A DNA stretch of 49,988 nt, from IMG/VR virus record IMGVR_UViG_3300032307_000647, positions 1-49,988 of that record; one strand, given 5' to 3'. The notes beneath the pieces are model-generated. The model saw only the letters and a program-made list of their open reading frames with translations. It searched no databases and was not told the origin of the DNA. Positions 19,491 through 25,514 of this stretch are shown in pieces. The stretch is from a virus. A program made the translations under genes and the position numbers. Positions within the stretch are counted from its first letter, which is position 1. The number at the start of each line of letters is the position of its first letter.

Positions 19491-20366
19491 TTAGTTGGCG
19501 CGGGCGGCGAGACGGGCGGCGATCAAGGCGTCGAGCACTTCGCCGTCGGACATGTAGGCGTCGGCCTTACAGGTGAGGCCAGCAAGATCAGCGATCTTGG
19601 CCCAGTCGAGCTCGATGGTGACACGGACAGTCTTCTGGGATCCGTAGCCCTGAGTGCAACCGATGGCCTTAACCGCAGGAAGGTCGCCGGCAAGGCTCTG
19701 GAGCTTGGCCCTGTGGGCCTTGAGTGCGGCCTTCTGGACGTCGCGGGCGTCGCGCTCCATCTCGACGGCCGTGTCGGTCATGGTGGTGGCCTTAATGTAG
19801 TCGTAGACGCAGGCATTGACCTTGTCGTTGATGATCTTGACGAGGCGCTTGGCGGTGCTGTCCGGGTTGATGTCGCGGCTAGCACGGCGGAAGCTACCGA
19901 CCTCACCCTTGGAGACGACAGTCGTGAACTGCTTGCCCTTGGCTTCGTTCGGGCTCACGTCCCAGATCATGTAGGACACATGGGAGACAGGGCCGTCCTT
20001 GCGGTTCTTGTCGGCCGTGATGGACATGACGACGTTGCCGACATGATCAAAGCGGGCGAAGGGGTTGTCGGTTTCAGGGAGATCCATCCAGCTGAACTCG
20101 TCGCTCTCGAGGGCGCAAAGCTTCTGGAGCTTAGCGACGTTAGCGCGAGCTTCGGCCACCTTGGAGGTGAGCTCGCAGAGGCTCTTGCTGTTGCTCTCGG
20201 AGAAGATCACGCGGATCTCGGTGCGCTCGTAGGAGCCGTAGCCGGTGTCGCCGGTCTTGGTCTCGGTCACGGCCTTGTAGCCGGCCTTGGCGAGAGCGGC
20301 GAGGGCCGCGTTGAGGATCTGAGTGGCGCTATCGGCGCTCACATTGCTGTAGGTGATGTTAGACAT
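19491..20366 (-). CDS. Early protein of unknown function (291 residues)
   Basis: A 291-residue soluble protein starting MSNITYSNVSADS at 20366. No domain is recognised. Visible features are an N-terminal alpha/beta region (GYKAVTETKTGDTGYGSYE), a central stretch with ISHYM-like aromatic content (VSHVSYMIWDVS), and a helical C-terminus ending in an Ala-rich helix. Arginine is encoded mainly as CGC/CGT with a single AGG seen, unlike the late genes. The 65-base gap upstream contains a hairpin, so this gene may start a separate transcription or translation unit. Confidence 0.65.
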   Translation of the reverse strand: MSNITYSNVSADSATQILNAALAALAKAGYKAVTETKTGDTGYGSYERTEIRVIFSESNSKSLCELTSKVAEARANVAKLQKLCALESDEFSWMDLPETDNPFARFDHVGNVVMSITADKNRKDGPVSHVSYMIWDVSPNEAKGKQFTTVVSKGEVGSFRRASRDINPDSTAKRLVKIINDKVNACVYDYIKATTMTDTAVEMERDARDVQKAALKAHRAKLQSLAGDLPAVKAIGCTQGYGSQKTVRVTIELDWAKIADLAGLTCKADAYMSDGEVLDALIAARLAARAN

Positions 20367-20398
20367 GCGTGTGATTGGGTGAGGAGATCACTATCCCT

Positions 20399-20424
20399 AG
20401 GTGTGCACCCCTGTGCAACACCAA
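20399..20424 (-). other. Hairpin in the spacer between two early genes
   Basis: The 65-base spacer holds an imperfect stem of GGTG-T-TGCA against TGCACACC with loop CAGGGG on the minus strand. No T tract follows, so it does not look like a classical terminator; attenuation or mRNA protection are possibilities. The 10-mer GGTGTGCACC within it recurs at 20493-20502. Confidence 0.3.
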
Positions 20425-20431
20425 TTTAACA

Positions 20432-20857
20432 TTATTTCGTAAGTCGCTGATACTGAACGTGATATTTCAGCATCTTTTTCTGGAAATTGAGGGGTGTGCA
20501 CCAGATCCGACCCCCCATTTTGGCATATCCGGCCACCCCAAAGCGGTATCCGGCATAGACGTCGGCGAACGTGAGATCCCGGCCAAGCTTAAGCTTAAGG
20601 CGTTCGTATGTAAGATCCAGATACAGCTTACATGCGGTCGTCGCGTAGTATCGACTATGTGCATACGTCCACGGAAGAGAGCTCACCTCATACCACGCGT
20701 CGTGAGTTATTCCATACGCACCGCGCGCGATCACAACGCCTCGGCTCTTATGCTCGTATGCGTCCGGCTGGCTGACGATGCCGGTCTCGAGCTCACGCAC
20801 CCATGCGAGCTGATCGCCCTTGGCCACGATGCCAAGCATGAGAAGCAACCACCTCAT
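20432..20857 (-). CDS. Lysozyme/transglycosylase-like endolysin with signal or SAR segment
   Basis: A 141-residue protein that probably cuts peptidoglycan. After a short hydrophobic N-terminus (RWLLLMLGIVAKG, residues 2-14) comes RELETG (21-26, with a candidate catalytic Glu), then GAYGITHDAW (46-55) and AGYRFGVAGYAKMGG (102-116). An E, then GxYGIxxxxW, then an A-G-Y-R-x-G block is the pattern of soluble lytic transglycosylase or goose-lysozyme-like phage enzymes. The N-terminus could be a cleaved Sec signal or a weak signal-arrest-release anchor. The start at 20857 overlaps the previous stop as ATGA. It is unusual that this lytic gene lies in the early operon, opposite to the holin and spanin genes. 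Confidence 0.6.
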   Translation of the reverse strand: MRWLLLMLGIVAKGDQLAWVRELETGIVSQPDAYEHKSRGVVIARGAYGITHDAWYEVSSLPWTYAHSRYYATTACKLYLDLTYERLKLKLGRDLTFADVYAGYRFGVAGYAKMGGRIWCTPLNFQKKMLKYHVQYQRLTK

Positions 20858-21000
20858 TTTGCAGGCCTCCATTTGTTGCGCTCCATGATCTTAGCCCATC
20901 GCTCTTTATTCCATTTCTGGAAGGAGGCTATGACCTTCCTTTCATGGGGCGTCAGCTCTTTGAGCCCGGGCTTCATAATTTCTGGACGGCGCTTCTTCAT
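20854..21000 (-). CDS. Small basic protein, translationally coupled
   Basis: A 48-residue basic protein: MKKRRPEIMKPGL, then a helical segment rich in Lys, Trp and Glu, ending WRPAK. It overlaps the helicase loader gene upstream and the endolysin gene downstream by ATGA at both ends, which supports it as a real coupled cistron. No family is recognised. Confidence 0.6.
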   Translation of the reverse strand: MKKRRPEIMKPGLKELTPHERKVIASFQKWNKERWAKIMERNKWRPAK

Positions 21001-21716
21001 ATCATCTCGGGCGTCTCGACGCCGGGCGCGACGGCCACGCTCGCAAACAGATCCTTGTCCTTAAGACGTGCGACGAAGGCCGCGCCGATCTCCTTGTCCG
21101 GGAACCTATCATGCAACGACTGGCCGGTGTGATTGGTCGTGATGATAGTAGGCTTGCACGACTGCGTGCGCTGGTCGATGAGGGCAAAGAGCACGGAGGC
21201 CATGCGCTCCGTCATCTTCTCCTTGCCCAGATCGTCGAGCCCAAGCACGTCGCATTCGACGAGCTCCTTCATCGTGCGGTCCCACCTGTCCTTGCCCCAC
21301 GCGCTCACCAGCTCGGCCTCAAGCTCGAACATGGTAAGCACCCGGACATAACGCTTCATGCCCTTGAGCCTGTTGCGGACGTACCAAAGGCAACGCGTCT
21401 TGCCCTTGCGCGTGGCCCCATGGATCAGGAGCGAGCGCTTGGTCTTGGATGGATCCCAATGCAGGGCGACGTTGCGAAGCACCTCGGGCAACCTGTCGGG
21501 ATCCGTGTCCTTGAAGAGCTCCGGGCATCCATCCGTGTTGCTAGGGCTAGGCTTGATGCCCTCCTCCTTCGCGCGGATAGCCTCGGCCGCGAGCACGCAG
21601 GCGTCAGCCTTGCAGTACTCGGCCGGAGCCAACTTGATCACGTTGCCGGCGATCTCGAGGAACTTGGGCTCAATCATGGCCCCACAGTTCACGCACGGCT
21701 TACCTTCGTGGTTCAT
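20997..21716 (-). CDS. DnaC-like replicative helicase loader (AAA+ ATPase)
   Basis: A 239-residue ATPase that probably loads the host replicative helicase at the phage origin. An N-terminal cysteine cluster (CVNC at 8-11, further Cys at 35 and 40) may bind zinc. The AAA+ core has Walker A GATRKGKT (100-107), Walker B DVLGLDDLG (156-164), a sensor-like TIITTNH and a C-terminal AAFVARL with a candidate arginine finger, as in DnaC/IstB-type loaders. The start at 21716 is chosen because the family's N-terminal zinc-like region begins here; it overlaps the preceding small gene by 17 bases. The initiator gene and origin lie just upstream, giving a lambda O/P-like arrangement. Confidence 0.82.
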   Translation of the reverse strand: MNHEGKPCVNCGAMIEPKFLEIAGNVIKLAPAEYCKADACVLAAEAIRAKEEGIKPSPSNTDGCPELFKDTDPDRLPEVLRNVALHWDPSKTKRSLLIHGATRKGKTRCLWYVRNRLKGMKRYVRVLTMFELEAELVSAWGKDRWDRTMKELVECDVLGLDDLGKEKMTERMASVLFALIDQRTQSCKPTIITTNHTGQSLHDRFPDKEIGAAFVARLKDKDLFASVAVAPGVETPEMI

Positions 21717-21873
21717 TGTACATCTCCCTAATGGTCTTCTCGCTGAAGGCCTTGAGCCTGCCATTGAGGCAGAGGTTGAAGTACCGGACTTTGCCCTTCA
21801 CCCGGGCCTTGAGAGGCCGGACGACAGAGCCGTCAGGAAGCATGTAGTACTTGGTGTTGTTGATCTGTTTCAT
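21700..21873 (-). CDS. Small basic protein between initiator and loader
   Basis: A 57-residue protein starting MKQINNTKYYMLPDG at 21873, two bases after the initiator's stop, and ending EPRR inside the loader gene. Basic residues alternate with aromatic ones (KGKVRYFNLCLNG), suggesting a compact beta-rich nucleic-acid binder. No family is recognised. Tight packing on both sides supports it as a gene. Confidence 0.55.
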   Translation of the reverse strand: MKQINNTKYYMLPDGSVVRPLKARVKGKVRYFNLCLNGRLKAFSEKTIREMYNEPRR

Positions 21874-21875
21874 GA

Positions 21876-22541
21876 TCAGAAACCTTTCGCGTGGTCGTTG
21901 TCAGACTGGGCCGGCTTGCTAATGCGCACATAGCCGTGCTGGCCCGCCGGTGCCTTCACATGGATCGACTGCCACTCGTTGCGGCCCGACACCTCAAGAG
22001 CGTCGATGGCCGCCTTAGGATCGAAGCCAGACAGGTATTTGGCCTGCTTCACCTGCCATGCAAGGCTGGTGGTCCACTTGCGCTGACGCCTGAGGGCGAC
22101 GTAGTCAGACCAAGCGTTCCAGAGATCCTTAGACCAAGCCTTGATGATGGTCTGAAACTCCTCCGCCTGTATCTTATTCTTATCGTTTATATCATTAGTA
22201 TCTATTGGGTGAAGTTTCTTTCGCCCCTCCCCTGAAACTTTTTTCACCCCCCCGGTGAAGTTTTCTTCACCCCCATCGAGCGCGAGGGTGACGATGTCCC
22301 AGAGGACGCCGTTCGGGTCACGCTTGATGTGGCCGGCAAGCTCAAGCTCGCCGATCAGGAGCTGAACGTTCCGATCAGAGCAGTTCAGGTACGCGGCAAG
22401 CGTGGCGCGCGACGCGTAGCACCCCTTCTCGTTGGAGAGGATGTGCACGATGGACCACAGGAACTTGGCGTTGGTGCTGATGTTGGGGTCGCTGAATATC
22501 TTGGCCGGTATCCAGACGCCCTTGAATGGAAGGTCGCTCAT
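21876..22541 (-). CDS. O-like replication initiator carrying the origin in its coding sequence
   Basis: A 221-residue protein with an N-terminal winged-helix domain. KFLWSIVHILSNEKG (26-40) then ASRATLAAYLNCSDRNVQLLIGELELAGHI (in outline 43-72) match the HTH_36-type pattern in which an arginine/serine recognition helix follows a conserved leucine helix. A hydrophilic linker (about 90-130) follows, then a C-terminal helical domain with repeated Trp and basic residues. The linker is encoded by three iterons and an AT-rich block (22171-22271), as in lambda gene O, where the protein binds repeats inside its own gene. The ATG at 22541 overlaps the preceding stop as ATGA, and the helicase loader lies downstream. 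Function is inferred from fold pattern, context and the embedded repeats. Confidence 0.78.
   Translation of the reverse strand: MSDLPFKGVWIPAKIFSDPNISTNAKFLWSIVHILSNEKGCYASRATLAAYLNCSDRNVQLLIGELELAGHIKRDPNGVLWDIVTLALDGGEENFTGGVKKVSGEGRKKLHPIDTNDINDKNKIQAEEFQTIIKAWSKDLWNAWSDYVALRRQRKWTTSLAWQVKQAKYLSGFDPKAAIDALEVSGRNEWQSIHVKAPAGQHGYVRISKPAQSDNDHAKGF
22171..22206. other. AT-rich DNA unwinding element of the predicted origin
   Basis: 29 of these 36 bases are A or T (81%), in a genome that is otherwise GC-rich. The block directly adjoins the iteron array at 22208. It lies within the initiator's linker codons. Position and composition match a duplex unwinding element at an iteron origin. Confidence 0.7.
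22208..22271. repeat. Three 18-bp iterons at exact 23-bp spacing (predicted replication origin)
   Basis: Repeats begin at 22208, 22231 and 22254. The third, GGTGAAGTTTTCTTCACC, is a perfect inverted repeat with 7-bp arms around TTTT. The first matches it at 15 of 18 positions and the second at 13 of 18. The constant 23-bp step is about two helical turns, as expected for initiators bound on one face. The array sits inside the initiator gene beside an AT-rich block, the layout of lambda ori. Confidence 0.75.
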
Positions 22542-23050
22542 TTGGCTTCGTACTTGTCGATGCAAGGCGGCACGAGGCCAACCTCTGATCTAGGTTTCAT
22601 CAGGTTGGTCACGACCTCGATGGCCGTAAGCCACTTGTCCTCGAAGTCCTTTGCCTCGATGGCGTAGTAGTTCACCTGCTGTTTCAGCCGCTCGACCTCG
22701 GCCTTGAGGCGGGCGTAGTCGTTGTCTGGGTTGATTTCCTCGTAGGTGGTCTTGCCTTCAAGTTCCTTGAGTTTGAGTTGAGCCGCAGGGGAGTGCATCA
22801 CGGCCTTGGTCAGCCGCTCGACCTGTTCGCACAGGAAAGCCGACCTTGCCATTTCCTTTTCGTGCATCTGGTCAAGGCACTCGTTGCCCTCTTTAAGCCG
22901 CTCGACCTCGGCCTTGAGCTGGGCGTAGTCCTCATGAGGCACCCAGTTGCCATCCGGGTCGCGCAACATCTGTGCGATGCCGCCGGCCGGAGCAGACAGG
23001 TACATGACGTACCTGTTGCCCTCGCCTTTGTGGGATCCGAGTTCGCTCAT
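22538..23050 (-). CDS. Coiled-coil early protein with repeated LKAEVERLK elements
   Basis: A 170-residue protein starting MSELGSHKGEG at 23050 with an ATGA overlap to the upstream gene. After a short N-terminal region it is mostly coiled coil, with the near-identical element YAQLKAEVERLKEG / YARLKAEVERLKQQ occurring twice (about residues 43-57 and 116-130), suggesting an internal duplication. The function is unknown; a scaffold or oligomerisation role is possible. It overlaps the initiator start as ATGA, so its translation is probably coupled to the initiator. Confidence 0.6.
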   Translation of the reverse strand: MSELGSHKGEGNRYVMYLSAPAGGIAQMLRDPDGNWVPHEDYAQLKAEVERLKEGNECLDQMHEKEMARSAFLCEQVERLTKAVMHSPAAQLKLKELEGKTTYEEINPDNDYARLKAEVERLKQQVNYYAIEAKDFEDKWLTAIEVVTNLMKPRSEVGLVPPCIDKYEAK

Positions 23051-23271
23051 CGCTTGTGGCTCGTGGAGCGTTCCTTCCAACCATCAGGCGTGTGTGCCCG
23101 GATGCTGGCGACGTAGCCATCAGGCTTCCAGTCGAGCCTGATGGTCATGTCGGAGTGTTCGTAGGTGATGAAGCCCTCGCCCTGCATGATGTAGGGCGTG
23201 TTCTCGATTGCGTCGACGAGCTTGCTGTCGGCCCACGCGTCGAAGCCGAGCCGGTTGATGTGGTCGAACAT
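23047..23271 (-). CDS. Small early protein of unknown function
   Basis: A 74-residue protein starting MFDHINRLGFDAW at 23271, where TGATG joins it to the exonuclease stop, and ending as ATGA with the next gene. It contains a beta-rich stretch (GEGFITYEHSDMTIRLDW). No family is recognised. The start/stop overlaps on both sides support expression. Confidence 0.55.
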   Translation of the reverse strand: MFDHINRLGFDAWADSKLVDAIENTPYIMQGEGFITYEHSDMTIRLDWKPDGYVASIRAHTPDGWKERSTSHKR

Positions 23272-24137
23272 CAGAGCGTGGCCCTACGGAGGTAGGTCTC
23301 GTCGTTGGTGGACTGGAAGTACATGCGGAAGATGCCCTGAATGAGCGACTTCTTGCCTTCCTCCAGCGTGTGCTGGCTGATGTCGTACGCGCGGTGCGTC
23401 ATGTGATCCTTGGAGCTCACGACGTACGAGCACTCGGCCGGCTTGTTGTAGAACGCAGAGGCCAAGAGCGTGTAGGTGTAAGCCTGCAACGGCCAGTTGC
23501 TGTCGCGCGACTTGCGACGCACGGCCACCTCAGTCGAGGAAGGTGCGGTCTTGTAATCGCCGACGAACACCTTGCCGCAGTTGAGCACCTCGACGTAGTC
23601 GAGCTGGCCCTTGATGCGGAAGTTGCTGATCGTGTGCTTGGGGCTGGTGACGCTGACGCTGGCCACGAGGCTGAGCTCATAGTCAGGCTTGGCACCGCCG
23701 GCAGGATTGAGCGCGCGCATCAGCTTGAACGCATCGATGGCGAGCGTGGACGCTTTGTTCGCGACCTCTTCGCTGATCGGCGTGAGCCCGGAGCTTTCGG
23801 CCGCCGTGCTGTACTGAAGCCACAGAGCCTTGCCCTCCTTGGTTCGCCTATCGAGCTTGGGCACGACCATGTAGATCTTGCTGATGTCGTCGCCCGCGCA
23901 GACCGAGTGATAGTAGCGGCCGAGCAGGATGTCGTCAGTCGTGTCCTGCTCGTCGTAGATGCGCTTGCCGGCGTTGAGGCCATGCTCGAGCACCTTCTTG
24001 ATCAGGCTCTGGTTGACGGCTCCATACTCGCGATACTCATCGCGGTCGATCTGGATGACGTTGTCGACCTTGATGGTCGCGTTGTTGATGAACTCAAGCT
24101 CGTCCTTGAGCGTGAGCGGTTCGTTTGGGTTTTCCAT
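23271..24137 (-). CDS. PD-(D/E)XK exonuclease (RecE/Cas4-like) for recombination
   Basis: A 288-residue nuclease that probably resects double-stranded ends to give substrate for the ERF protein. Visible blocks are LLGRYYHS (71-78) with the early His, IKGQLDYV (175-182), the core VGDYKT (192-197) supplying the D and x-K of the PD-(D/E)XK motif, and NWPLQAYTY (214-222) with the QxxxY element. This order is that of RecB-type nucleases in phage exonuclease-annealase pairs. The leader has TAATTTCCCACC followed by ACACACATG and no Shine-Dalgarno sequence. Confidence 0.8.
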   Translation of the reverse strand: MENPNEPLTLKDELEFINNATIKVDNVIQIDRDEYREYGAVNQSLIKKVLEHGLNAGKRIYDEQDTTDDILLGRYYHSVCAGDDISKIYMVVPKLDRRTKEGKALWLQYSTAAESSGLTPISEEVANKASTLAIDAFKLMRALNPAGGAKPDYELSLVASVSVTSPKHTISNFRIKGQLDYVEVLNCGKVFVGDYKTAPSSTEVAVRRKSRDSNWPLQAYTYTLLASAFYNKPAECSYVVSSKDHMTHRAYDISQHTLEEGKKSLIQGIFRMYFQSTNDETYLRRATL

Positions 24138-24152
24138 GTGTGTGGTGGGAAA

Positions 24153-24311
24153 TTATCGGGTGGTGAGGTCTTCGATCCAGTCGAGGATCATGGGCATGGC
24201 GTCCGGGCCGTACTCGACGCCCTCGATGGTGACCTTCTGGGCACCACGCGAGAGCGCGCGATAGGCGTCGAACAACTCGCGCCGGAGCTGGTCTGCGATG
24301 GGGTCGCTCAT
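24153..24311 (-). CDS. Small acidic protein of unknown function
   Basis: A 52-residue protein starting MSDPIADQLRREL at 24311, joined to the upstream stop by ATGA. It is acidic with a helical N-terminus (LRRELFDAYRAL) and a GVEYGPDAMPMILDW segment. No function is assigned. Confidence 0.5.
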   Translation of the reverse strand: MSDPIADQLRRELFDAYRALSRGAQKVTIEGVEYGPDAMPMILDWIEDLTTR

Positions 24312-24712
24312 TTGCGTTTCTTGATCTCGCGCTTGAGGACAGGCTGGATGACCACGCGGTCCCAACCCCAGTCGCCGATGTACTTGGCTTCCTTGGCGTG
24401 GGCCTTCTGGGCCAAGCTCATGTTGCCGCAGTAGCCGGCGACATACCAGTCATCCTTCCAGCCCTGCATCTCAACGTGGCGAATGCCGAGCTGAGTGGCG
24501 TACTGCTGGTACGTCTCAATCTCCTTGGCCGTGAGAGCCGGGTTGGCGAGCTTTGCGCCGATCTTGGCGAGCTGGTCTTCGAGGTCCTTAAGCTTGCCGG
24601 CGCGCCACTTGGGCCCGCGCATGCAGGCGATGGCATACTGGTATTCCCGGTTGCTCTTGCGGGTGTCGACGACCTCGTCGGCGATCATGATGGTGTATTC
24701 GTATTTGGACAT
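24308..24712 (-). CDS. Early protein of unknown function (134 residues)
   Basis: A 134-residue basic protein starting MSKYEYTIMIADE. The N-terminal strand is followed by a central helical hairpin (LKDLEDQLAKIG... through TAKEIETYQQYA), then Trp-rich sequence (WKDDWYVAGY and GDWGWDRV) and a KREIKKRK tail. No family is recognised. It begins five bases after the previous stop and ends as ATGA with the next gene. Confidence 0.55.
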   Translation of the reverse strand: MSKYEYTIMIADEVVDTRKSNREYQYAIACMRGPKWRAGKLKDLEDQLAKIGAKLANPALTAKEIETYQQYATQLGIRHVEMQGWKDDWYVAGYCGNMSLAQKAHAKEAKYIGDWGWDRVVIQPVLKREIKKRK

Positions 24713-24717
24713 GTTGG

Positions 24718-24936
24718 TTATCGGGTGAGGAGATTGAGCTTCTCGAGCATGGCGCGAACCTCATCGCACATATCGCGATGGAAGTTCAGCTTGCGCTCGA
24801 AGCGCTTCGCGTTGAGCGAGGCCGAGGCATCCGGATCATGCTTGGGGTTCTTGTAGTGCTCTTCGATGGCCTTGGTGTGCTCATCGATGATGGCCGAGAG
24901 TACTTCTCGGACCTTCAGTTCTGCGGCTGTTCTCAT
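24718..24936 (-). CDS. Small early protein, first of the main early gene run
   Basis: A 72-residue helical protein starting MRTAAELKVREVL at 24936. An upstream in-frame start would extend it into the leader and is unlikely because it would cover the dyad at 24967-24992. The 75-base leader between this gene and tRNA-Ile is the largest gap in this part of the operon. Function unknown. Confidence 0.55.
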   Translation of the reverse strand: MRTAAELKVREVLSAIIDEHTKAIEEHYKNPKHDPDASASLNAKRFERKLNFHRDMCDEVRAMLEKLNLLTR

Positions 24937-24966
24937 GTGCGTGTAGTTGGGTTGGAGACAAGTGTT

Positions 24967-24992
24967 TTGACCCATCTGGCCATGAGTGTCAA
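24967..24992. promoter_or_regulatory. Operator-like dyad in the early leader
   Basis: A 26-bp imperfect palindrome with outer arms TTGAC/GTCAA and a TGGCCA core, both centred at the same point; 9 of 13 base pairs are symmetric. On the minus strand it includes TTGACA, which could be a -35 box, but the -10 region 17 bases on (CAAAAC) is poor. A regulator site is plausible. Confidence 0.35.
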
Positions 24993-25011
24993 GCTGTTTG
25001 AACTATTTATT

Positions 25012-25087
25012 TGGTGGGCCCTGCCGGATTCGAACCGGCAACCAATCCCTTATGAGGGGACTGCTCTGACCATTGAGCTAAGGGCCC
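25012..25087 (-). tRNA. tRNA-Ile2 (anticodon CAT, probable lysidine type)
   Basis: A 76-base cloverleaf with encoded CCA. The acceptor GGGCCCT pairs with AGGGCCC, the anticodon stem is GTCCC/GGGAT around CTCATAA, and the T stem GCCGG/CCGGC with loop TTCGAAT. CAT could mean elongator Met, but the C4-G69 and C5-G68 pairs and the general resemblance to E. coli ileX and the T4 tRNA-Ile2 favour a tRNA modified by TilS to read ATA. ATA codons are frequent in the late genes. Confidence 0.85.
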
Positions 25088-25094
25088 AGTCAAA

Positions 25095-25484
25095 TCATTC
25101 CTGATCGCCGGTGCGTATTATGACCGGCCTGCGTTCGCCCATATAGGCCACACCCCGGACAACGTTGTAGTCTACCCACTCTACGGCCGTCTGCAACCGA
25201 TCATCTTCATCGACGTCGTCGAAGCCTTCGTAGAATGCGGCCACGAGCTTCTCGTAGCTGTAGATCACATGGTTCGCGTCCATGTCCCAACCCACGATCG
25301 CGGTGTCGAGCTGTTCGCGCGGCTCAAGGAGGATACAGCCCATCAGGCCATCCTCGACGTCGAGCACATCATCGAACCATGTGCGGTGTTTGGCCTTCAC
25401 ATCAGCCCCAAGCTTATCAGCTGGGCTCGTGCTCAAGCGCGGTTTGATTTTCTTAGCCTTCGGTTGTTTGCGTTTGCGTGTCAT
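25095..25484 (-). CDS. Early protein with basic N-terminus and acidic C-terminus, unknown function
   Basis: A 129-residue protein starting MTRKRKQPKAKKIKP at 25484. The first 20 residues are strongly basic and the rest acidic (for example DDVLDVEDG and GFDDVDEDD). No family is recognised. It is the promoter-proximal gene of the minus-strand run, with tRNA-Ile directly downstream. It starts only 30 bases from the ATG of the divergent nuclease-like gene, so any promoter must overlap that gene. A further in-frame upstream start would overlap that gene and is not favoured. Confidence 0.6.
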   Translation of the reverse strand: MTRKRKQPKAKKIKPRLSTSPADKLGADVKAKHRTWFDDVLDVEDGLMGCILLEPREQLDTAIVGWDMDANHVIYSYEKLVAAFYEGFDDVDEDDRLQTAVEWVDYNVVRGVAYMGERRPVIIRTGDQE

Positions 25485-25514
25485 GGCAATCCAATGCAGA
25501 TCAGATCGTATCAC

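Noticed and set aside
19395-20429. Plus-strand frames of 344 and 354 codons over the early operon (19395-20429, 23370-24434)
   Set aside because: They oppose coupled minus-strand genes, one of which is clearly a PD-(D/E)XK exonuclease, and have shadow-frame composition.
24964-24992. Strong early promoter on the minus strand with TTGACA at 24992-24987
   Set aside because: The -10 position reads CAAAAC, too poor to call. The dyad is reported as a possible operator instead.
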